A stretch of DNA of 60,136 nt from Pseudomonadota bacterium. GTDB lineage: Bacteria > Pseudomonadota > Alphaproteobacteria > Reyranellales > Reyranellaceae. Of this stretch, positions 55,450-60,136 are shown piece by piece; position 1 is the stretch's first letter; each line of letters opens with the position of its first letter. Below the pieces are notes generated by a model, which searched no databases, was not told the origin of the DNA, and was given only the letters and a program-made list of their open reading frames with translations. A program made the position numbers and the translations under genes. Location of the stretch: the NCBI GenBank assembly GCA_023386865.1, contig JAEWIV010000147.1, positions 1-60,136 on the forward strand. The letters are read 5' to 3'.

Positions 55450-56136
55450 ATGGCTGAGCCCGTCGAGATCGGCATCCTGCTCTACCCCAACGTCACCCAG
55501 CTCGATGCCACCGGCCCTGCCCAAGTCCTGTCGCGGGTGCCCGGTGCCCAGCTGCACATGATCTGGAAGACGCGGGATCCCGTGCCGACCGACGCGGGCT
55601 TCTCGATCGTGCCGACCACGACCTTCGCGGATTGCCCGCAGCTCGACGTGATCTGCGTCCCGGGCGGTGGCGGCCAGGTCGCGGTGATGGGCGACGCCGA
55701 GGCGCTCGACTTCCTGCGCGGGCAGGCGGCCAAGGCGCGCTATGTCACCTCGGTCTGCACCGGTTCGCTGATCCTGGGCGCGGCCGGCCTGCTCAAGGGC
55801 TACAAGTCGGCCTGCCACTGGGCGTGGCGTGACATGCTGAATGACTTCGGCGCCACGCCGGTTGCCGAGCGCGTGGTCCGCGACCGCAATCGCATCTCGG
55901 GCGGCGGCGTCACCGCGGGGATCGACTTCGGACTCACGGTGGCAGCCGAACTGGCGGGCGAGGAAGTCGCCAAGTCGATCCAGCTGGTGCTCGAGTACGA
56001 TCCGCAGCCGCCGTTCGATTCAGGCTCTCCGGAGAAGGCCGGTGCCGAAAGGGTCAAGCGCATCTACGAGCGTTTGGCGCCCCTGCTCGCCAGCCGCCGC
56101 AAGGCCAATGCCGAGGCGGCGGCCCGGCTCAACTGA
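55450..56136 (+). CDS. DJ-1/PfpI-family enzyme, isonitrile hydratase-like (InhA)
   Basis: A 228-residue DJ-1/PfpI protein from the ATG at 55450 (GGAGG upstream). IGILLYPNVTQLDATGPAQV begins the domain; the nucleophile Cys103 is in TSVCTGSLILGAAGLLKGY, followed by KSACHWAWRDML. This is the pattern of isonitrile hydratases, which convert isocyanides to N-formamides. Alternatives are a related hydratase or a chaperone-type DJ-1 protein. It is divergent from the GlxA-type regulator. Confidence 0.85.
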   Translation: MAEPVEIGILLYPNVTQLDATGPAQVLSRVPGAQLHMIWKTRDPVPTDAGFSIVPTTTFADCPQLDVICVPGGGGQVAVMGDAEALDFLRGQAAKARYVTSVCTGSLILGAAGLLKGYKSACHWAWRDMLNDFGATPVAERVVRDRNRISGGGVTAGIDFGLTVAAELAGEEVAKSIQLVLEYDPQPPFDSGSPEKAGAERVKRIYERLAPLLASRRKANAEAAARLN

Positions 56137-56145
56137 CCGGCCGGG

Positions 56146-56625
56146 TCAGAGCAGCGCCACCGTGAACAGGATTGCCGACAGCACCGGGGCCACGGTGCGC
56201 ACCGTGTTCCACATGGTCCATTCGGCGAGATAGCGCGTCCACAAGGCCGCGGCCTCCGGTGTGCCCGGCTGCACCGCCGCGAGCGCATTGTTCAGCGGCA
56301 CGTTGCGCAGCATCGTCACGCCGATGCAGCCGACGAGATAGATCAGGCTCGCCAGCAGGACGAGCGTGCCGCCCCGTGCCGTCCATTGAAAGACCATGCC
56401 GGCCGGGGCCGCCAAGCAGAGCACCCCCGTTCCGAAGAACGCCAGGAAGAAGGTCGGATTGATCACCGTGACGTTGATCGCGTTCATGGCGGCGATGCCG
56501 TGATCCGACGGCAGTCGACCCAGGGCTGCCATCACGAAGGACGAGAAGGCAAAGAAGATTCCCGCGACGAGGCCGCTTCCGATCGCGGCGGCGAGGACGA
56601 GCACGAAGACGGCGTTGCTGACCAT
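56146..56625 (-). CDS. DUF1772 (anthrone oxygenase-like) membrane protein
   Basis: A 159-residue protein with four membrane segments, DUF1772. Start ATG at 56625 has GGAGGG upstream; open frame upstream runs through the promoter and is rejected. Motifs: FAFSSFVMAALGRLPSDHGI, AAMNAINVTVINPTFFLAFF, VPLNNALAAVQPGTPEAAAL and TRYLAEWTMWNTVRTVAPVL, all standard. The family is often paired with an HxlR regulator, as here. Function unproven; some relatives act as oxygenase-like or transporter proteins. Confidence 0.88.
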   Translation of the reverse strand: MVSNAVFVLVLAAAIGSGLVAGIFFAFSSFVMAALGRLPSDHGIAAMNAINVTVINPTFFLAFFGTGVLCLAAPAGMVFQWTARGGTLVLLASLIYLVGCIGVTMLRNVPLNNALAAVQPGTPEAAALWTRYLAEWTMWNTVRTVAPVLSAILFTVALL

Positions 56626-56691
56626 CGGGGACCCTCCGAAGGAAGGCGATCCCGCTATCACGACGGTGCCCTTCGCATAAGTACGCACAAT

Positions 56692-56710
56692 TTTTATACT
56701 CGGTATCAAA
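56692..56710. promoter_or_regulatory. palindromic operator in front of the HxlR gene
   Basis: TTTTATAC TCG GTATCAAA, an imperfect 8-3-8 palindrome with one mismatch, ending two bases before the HxlR ATG. A lone TTTGATAC half-site, itself in TTTGATACAAA, recurs at 57062-57069 after the gene. The position fits autorepression by HxlR and control of the divergent DUF1772 gene. Confidence 0.6.
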
Positions 56711-56711
56711 C

Positions 56712-57050
56712 ATGGAGACGGGCATGGTGACCAAAGCACCGTGGTGTGCGGTTACGGCGACGGTCGAAGTGATCGGGGGGCGGTGGAAGCCGACCATCCT
56801 GTTCCACCTCAAGGACCGGCCACGGCGCTTCAACGAACTGCGCCGGCTGCTTCCAGGCATCACCCAGCGCATGCTCACCCTGCAGCTTCGCGCGCTGGAG
56901 CAGGACGGCATCGTCGCGCGCAAAGTCCGCACAAGCGTGCCGCCGCACGTGGAATACTCGTTCACCCGGAAAGGACGGACGCTGGGGCCCATCCTGGACG
57001 CCATGGAGGCCTGGGGCAGGACCAACGGCCAGGAGCGCCACCGCGCCTGA
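56712..57050 (+). CDS. HxlR-family transcriptional regulator
   Basis: A 112-residue winged-helix regulator. WCAVTATVEVIGGRWKPTIL, FNELRRLLPGITQRMLTLQL (recognition helix), RALEQDGIVARKVRTSVPPH and VEYSFTRKGRTLGPILDAME are diagnostic. Cys at residue 12 in PWCAV may act as an aldehyde or redox sensor, as in some HxlR members. An internal ATG at 56724 is an alternative start. Divergent from DUF1772, with a palindrome directly upstream. Confidence 0.93.
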   Translation: METGMVTKAPWCAVTATVEVIGGRWKPTILFHLKDRPRRFNELRRLLPGITQRMLTLQLRALEQDGIVARKVRTSVPPHVEYSFTRKGRTLGPILDAMEAWGRTNGQERHRA

Positions 57051-57128
57051 GGCACGATGTTTTTGATACAAAGCGGCAGTGGGCCAACCGCGGCGCATGG
57101 ATGAAAATGCCGTCGGGAGAACCGCGTT

Positions 57129-58580
57129 TTGCCTGTCCCGATCGCCTCGCTTCGTATCTTCACGCACATCGCGGCCGTCCTTGTCGTGCTGCTGAGTGGT
57201 GCTGTCCAGGCCCAGAACGCCGGTGTCTTCCCCTACCGATGGAACGACACACCCCCGGCCGACGCCGTCACGCCGGCCGATATCCGGGAAGCACTGATGT
57301 GGACCGGCCATCTCGACTTCGTCTTCAAAGGCGAATTGAGCGAGGCGGTGCGCAGGGCCACGAACGATTGGCAGAAATCGAAGGGTCACCAGCCGACCGG
57401 CAAGCTCACCCCGGAGCAGACTGCGCAGCTCGTCCAGGAAGGCTTGAAGGAGCGCGAAGCCGTGGGTTGGTCCATGCTGCACGATCCCGCCGTGGGCTTC
57501 GCCATTGGCGTTCCCACCAAGTTCGTGACCTTCGGGACGCCGCGCTTCGACGGCGGCGCCCTCCTCTACAGCGGCGCCGGCACGATCAGTCAGACGATCG
57601 GCATCCACCATGGCTACCCGACCTGCAGGACCATGGATACGCTCTATCCGAGGGCAACCGTCGGCGCGTCGTTTCGGGCACGCCGGGACAACTGGTTTGT
57701 CGCCTTGTTCCGCCACGGCGAGAGCAGCAGCTATCTCAAGGTGACCTGTCATGCCACCGGCCTGATCACCACGGAAATGACGGTGCCGGTCGAAACGCTG
57801 GAGAAGCATCGCGGGCTTTTCGCCGCGATGGCCGGCAGCCTAGTGCTGGTCCGCACGCCCGATCCCACGGTCCGCCCGCGTCCTCGTGTCGACGACCTGC
57901 CGCTCGCCCCGTCGGGATTCACCGATGAGCAGACGGCGCGCCCGCAAGCCAAAGGCAAGCCGGCAAAGCCCTCGGCCATCGACGACTCGGGCAAGACCAA
58001 TGCCCTCAAGCTCGAGATGCGCGACGGACCGGACCTGCGTGCCGAGGAAGTGTTCGACAAGGCGTCGGGCGCCGTCTACGTCGTCAAGGCCGAGCGTCGC
58101 CTGGGCTCCGCCGTGGCCATCAGCGACAGCGAGCTGTTGACCAACTGCCATGTCGTCGGCGAGCTGGCCGAGGTCAAGATCGTCCGGTCCAAGGCGGAGC
58201 TGTCGGCCAAGGTCGTCTCCCGCAACGCCGACGCCGATCGCTGCGTGCTGCGCACCGACACCAAGCTCGCCAAATGGGTGACCGTCCGCCCATACGACGA
58301 CATCAAGGTCGGCGAGCGCGCGATCACTATCGGCACGCCACAGGGCCTGGAGCTTACGGCGGCCGAAGGTATCGTCTCCTCGAAGCGGGTCTACAACCAG
58401 ACCCGCGTCGTCCAGACGTCGGCGCCGATCTCGCAAGGCTCTTCCGGCGGCGGTCTGTTCGACGCCCGTGGCCATCTGCTCGGCATCACCACCTTCTATT
58501 TCAAGGGTGGCCAGAACCTGAACTTCGCGGTCGCCGCCGAAGAATACGCGCAAGAGCGCGAAGAATCCGCCAATCGTTAG
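57129..58580 (+). CDS. exported trypsin-like serine protease with peptidoglycan-binding-like N-terminal domain
   Basis: A 483-residue exported protein starting at TTG (57129), GGGAG upstream. Signal peptide FTHIAAVLVVLLSGAVQAQ; then a PG_binding-like helical domain (about 50-105; IREALMWTGHLDFVFKGELS, KSKGHQPTGKLTPEQ). A middle region of unknown type follows (about 110-245), a linker, and a C-terminal trypsin-fold protease (about 310-475). Catalytic triad: His341 in LLTNCHVVGELAE, Asp about 370 in NADADRCVLR, Ser439 in ISQGSSGGGLFD. Periplasmic or cell-wall-bound protease; the active site is intact. Start codon is less certain than the rest. Confidence 0.88.
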   Translation: MPVPIASLRIFTHIAAVLVVLLSGAVQAQNAGVFPYRWNDTPPADAVTPADIREALMWTGHLDFVFKGELSEAVRRATNDWQKSKGHQPTGKLTPEQTAQLVQEGLKEREAVGWSMLHDPAVGFAIGVPTKFVTFGTPRFDGGALLYSGAGTISQTIGIHHGYPTCRTMDTLYPRATVGASFRARRDNWFVALFRHGESSSYLKVTCHATGLITTEMTVPVETLEKHRGLFAAMAGSLVLVRTPDPTVRPRPRVDDLPLAPSGFTDEQTARPQAKGKPAKPSAIDDSGKTNALKLEMRDGPDLRAEEVFDKASGAVYVVKAERRLGSAVAISDSELLTNCHVVGELAEVKIVRSKAELSAKVVSRNADADRCVLRTDTKLAKWVTVRPYDDIKVGERAITIGTPQGLELTAAEGIVSSKRVYNQTRVVQTSAPISQGSSGGGLFDARGHLLGITTFYFKGGQNLNFAVAAEEYAQEREESANR

Positions 58581-58595
58581 CGGCGAATGCGGCCT

Positions 58596-58662
58596 TAGAG
58601 CGGAATGCGTGTTGCAGGAGGCATGTGGGTCCAGCTGATTCCAGCTGGACCCACATGCTCTA
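58596..58662. repeat. dispersed palindromic repeat, copy B (intact hairpin)
   Basis: Outer arms TAGAGC (58596-58601) and GCTCTA (58657-58662) are inverted. A central stem of 17 bp, GCATGTGGGTCCAGCTG (58621-58637) with its exact complement at 58642-58658, has loop ATTC. It sits at the convergent junction of the protease and methyltransferase genes and provides the TAG stop of the latter. It may also act as a two-way terminator. Copy A is at 41435-41497. Confidence 0.85.
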
Positions 58663-59502
58663 GAAGTCCTCGTTGCGCGTCAGGCCACGCCGCAGCGTGC
58701 GGCCGGTGTGCCAGAGCCAGCGCAAGGGAAGGCCGATCGGTGTCGTCCGCAGGCGCCGCCAGGTCGGCGACTCGGACACCTTGTCCTTCAATCCCGGGCG
58801 CAGGAACTGGAGGAAGGCGACGGGCTGGCCGAGGAACTCCGTGGCCGTGACGGTCGACGCCGTCGCGACGGCGGCGTCGTAATAGATGTCGCGATGCGAC
58901 GGCCGGCAGAAATAGGTCTTGTTGGCGCCGATGGCGAAGGGAACGAGATTGGGGCGACGTTCGAAGTGGCGCCGCACGCCGTCGCCGACGCCCGGCCACT
59001 GCTCGTTGAAAACGTCGTCCACGACGATGATGCCGCCCTCGGCGATGGCCGCTTCGGCCGTCGCGAGATCATGCGCCGTGATCTCGGCGGTGTGGCCACC
59101 GTCGATGCTGACGAAACGCAGCGGTCCCTCCGCCAGGCGCACCAGCATCGCAGCGGAAAGGTCCATCGAGTTGCCCTGATGGAGCACCAGGCGCGTGGTG
59201 TCGGCATGCCGCTCGAGATTGCGGCGGAACCTCGCGAAATCACCGCTGCCTGAATTGTCGATGTTGAGATGCTGGTCCTCGAACAGGTCGATCGCAACCA
59301 CCTTTTCCGGCGCGCGGCTCAGGAGGTAAAGCAGAATGAACAGCTTGCCATGGTGAACGCCGATCTCGGCGACACTGCCGGCAATGTCCAGCGAGCGCTG
59401 GCGCGCGGTCAGGGCGACGACGATCCGAGCCGCTTCGGTGCGCAGCCACCCGTCGATGTAGAACCTGCCGCGGCGAATGTAGTTCTCGATTCGAGAATTC
59501 AT
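58660..59502 (-). CDS. class I SAM-dependent methyltransferase (Methyltransf_24-type)
   Basis: A 280-residue cytoplasmic protein from ATG at 59502 (MNSRIENYIRRG). SAM-binding GSVAEIGVHHGKLFILLYLL at about 43-62, acidic LDLFEDQ-type strand (VVAIDLFEDQHLNIDN), RFVSIDGGHTAEITAHDLAT and IIVVDDVFNEQWPGVGDGVR. This pattern is of the TylF/cephalosporin-hydroxylase-like methyltransferase group. The basic C-terminus (RWLWHTGRTLRRGLTRNEDF) is unassigned. Its stop comes from the dispersed repeat. Possible role in polysaccharide or glycolipid modification. Confidence 0.85.
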   Translation of the reverse strand: MNSRIENYIRRGRFYIDGWLRTEAARIVVALTARQRSLDIAGSVAEIGVHHGKLFILLYLLSRAPEKVVAIDLFEDQHLNIDNSGSGDFARFRRNLERHADTTRLVLHQGNSMDLSAAMLVRLAEGPLRFVSIDGGHTAEITAHDLATAEAAIAEGGIIVVDDVFNEQWPGVGDGVRRHFERRPNLVPFAIGANKTYFCRPSHRDIYYDAAVATASTVTATEFLGQPVAFLQFLRPGLKDKVSESPTWRRLRTTPIGLPLRWLWHTGRTLRRGLTRNEDF

Positions 59503-59571
59503 GCGCAAAACTTGCGTGCGGCCGCGCCAACTGCAACACCGCGGCAATGACCGTTCTGTGAGAAGCCGGTG

Positions 59572-60120
59572 CTACGCGCGTCCTGCTGTCGCGCTCTCGA
59601 TGGTGATCGCCTTGCCGGCGACAGTGTCGAACTTCAGCCGCTGCACATGGTCGAGATCTCGGCCGGTGACGCGCACGAAGCGGCTTCCCTCGGGGTAGTC
59701 GATGGCATGAATGGCGCCGACGTCGTAGACGCCCGCATGGCCGGGCTCTAGCCGATAGCTCTTGACCTTCTCGAGCTTGGCCTCGCCTTCTCCCCGGCCT
59801 CCGTCGATCCGCTTGTACTCGCTCATGTCGGTGTACTTGACCGCTTGGCCATAGACCGCCCACGAGCTGCCGTGGTCGTGCGGCGGGCTTTTATGCGGCT
59901 TGGGATTGCAATGCGCCAGCACGACGAAGCCGAGGTCCTTGTCCTCGTAGAGCTTGCGCGTGCCGATCGGCGCCGCCGGTCCCACCGCCTCGTCGACGAA
60001 CGATTTGTTGGCCAGAAGCTTCTCCAGAAGGAGGCGCACCTTCTCGCGCCCCGCCGGTCCTTCGTTGCCCTCGAGGGCCGATTTGGCCTCCTTGATGAAA
60101 GCGTCGAGCGTGTAGGTCAT
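59572..60120 (-). CDS. cupin protein (cysteine dioxygenase-like fold)
   Basis: A 182-residue cupin from ATG at 60120 (GGAG six bases upstream). Metal-binding HxH in SPPHDHGSSWAVYGQ (about residues 84-86), and the C-terminal motif PGHAGVYDVGAIHAI supplies the third His. The pattern fits a small Fe-dependent cupin dioxygenase group. Substrate unknown. It is minus-strand, 69 bp before the methyltransferase. An in-frame GTG at 60126 is an alternative start. Confidence 0.8.
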   Translation of the reverse strand: MTYTLDAFIKEAKSALEGNEGPAGREKVRLLLEKLLANKSFVDEAVGPAAPIGTRKLYEDKDLGFVVLAHCNPKPHKSPPHDHGSSWAVYGQAVKYTDMSEYKRIDGGRGEGEAKLEKVKSYRLEPGHAGVYDVGAIHAIDYPEGSRFVRVTGRDLDHVQRLKFDTVAGKAITIESATAGRA

Positions 60121-60136
60121 GAGCACTCCATCCGTG

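Overview
The window is high-GC DNA with dense genes, frequent 4-bp ATGA/GTGA gene overlaps, and a gene content typical of a soil- or water-dwelling alphaproteobacterium: Bug/TTT-type substrate-binding proteins, an IalB-family protein, GlgE-pathway enzymes, Liv-type ABC transporters and GlxA-type regulators. A Reyranella-like or other Rhodospirillales/Hyphomicrobiales genome is my best guess. This is inference from gene content; there is no rRNA or tRNA in the window to confirm it.

Layout. 1-14.05 kb (minus strand): a tightly coupled operon glgE - treS/mak fusion - glgB - glgX - treZ - malQ (malQ runs off the left edge). Together these interconvert trehalose, maltose, maltose-1-phosphate and branched alpha-glucan. 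14.4-20.2 kb (minus): an orphan membrane-fusion adaptor, an IalB-like exported protein, a Cache-HAMP adenylate/guanylate cyclase, an RraA-like protein and a ChaA-type antiporter. 20.3-26.3 kb: a complete branched-chain-amino-acid-type ABC transporter (livG-livF-livH-livM), divergent from two tandem, nearly duplicate substrate-binding protein genes, each with its own terminator.

26.4-34.3 kb is an accessory stretch that looks more AT-rich and holds most of the broken genes. It contains a frameshifted gene whose C-terminal half is a colicin M-like (lipid II hydrolase) domain with an altered catalytic motif, a frameshifted DUF4153-like membrane protein, a frameshifted exported protein, small membrane and orphan proteins, a peptidoglycan-binding-domain protein, an MFS transporter, an exported MetX-like alpha/beta hydrolase, and an exported protein interrupted by an in-frame TAG.

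34.4-41.4 kb (plus): an ECF-type sigma factor, a single-pass putative anti-sigma factor and a 1350-residue exported CHAT-domain protease, the last two overlapping by GTGA, followed by a large beta-propeller-like protein. This is the most interesting unit: a candidate protease-gated sigma/anti-sigma circuit. 41.5-52.5 kb: mostly catabolic or uptake genes (alpha/beta hydrolase, three orphan TTT solute receptors, NIPSNAP, MBL hydrolase, amidase, lectin-like exported protein, a short-chain dehydrogenase split by an in-frame TAA, serine hydrolase, TauD-type dioxygenase). 52.5-60.1 kb: a DHA2-type MFS exporter, a zinc-ribbon membrane protein, a divergent GlxA regulator / isonitrile-hydratase-like pair, a divergent DUF1772 / HxlR pair with a visible palindromic operator, an exported trypsin-like protease with a peptidoglycan-binding-like N-terminus, a methyltransferase and a cupin. 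Two copies of a dispersed palindromic repeat sit at convergent gene junctions (41435-41497 and 58596-58662) and supply stop codons to flanking genes.
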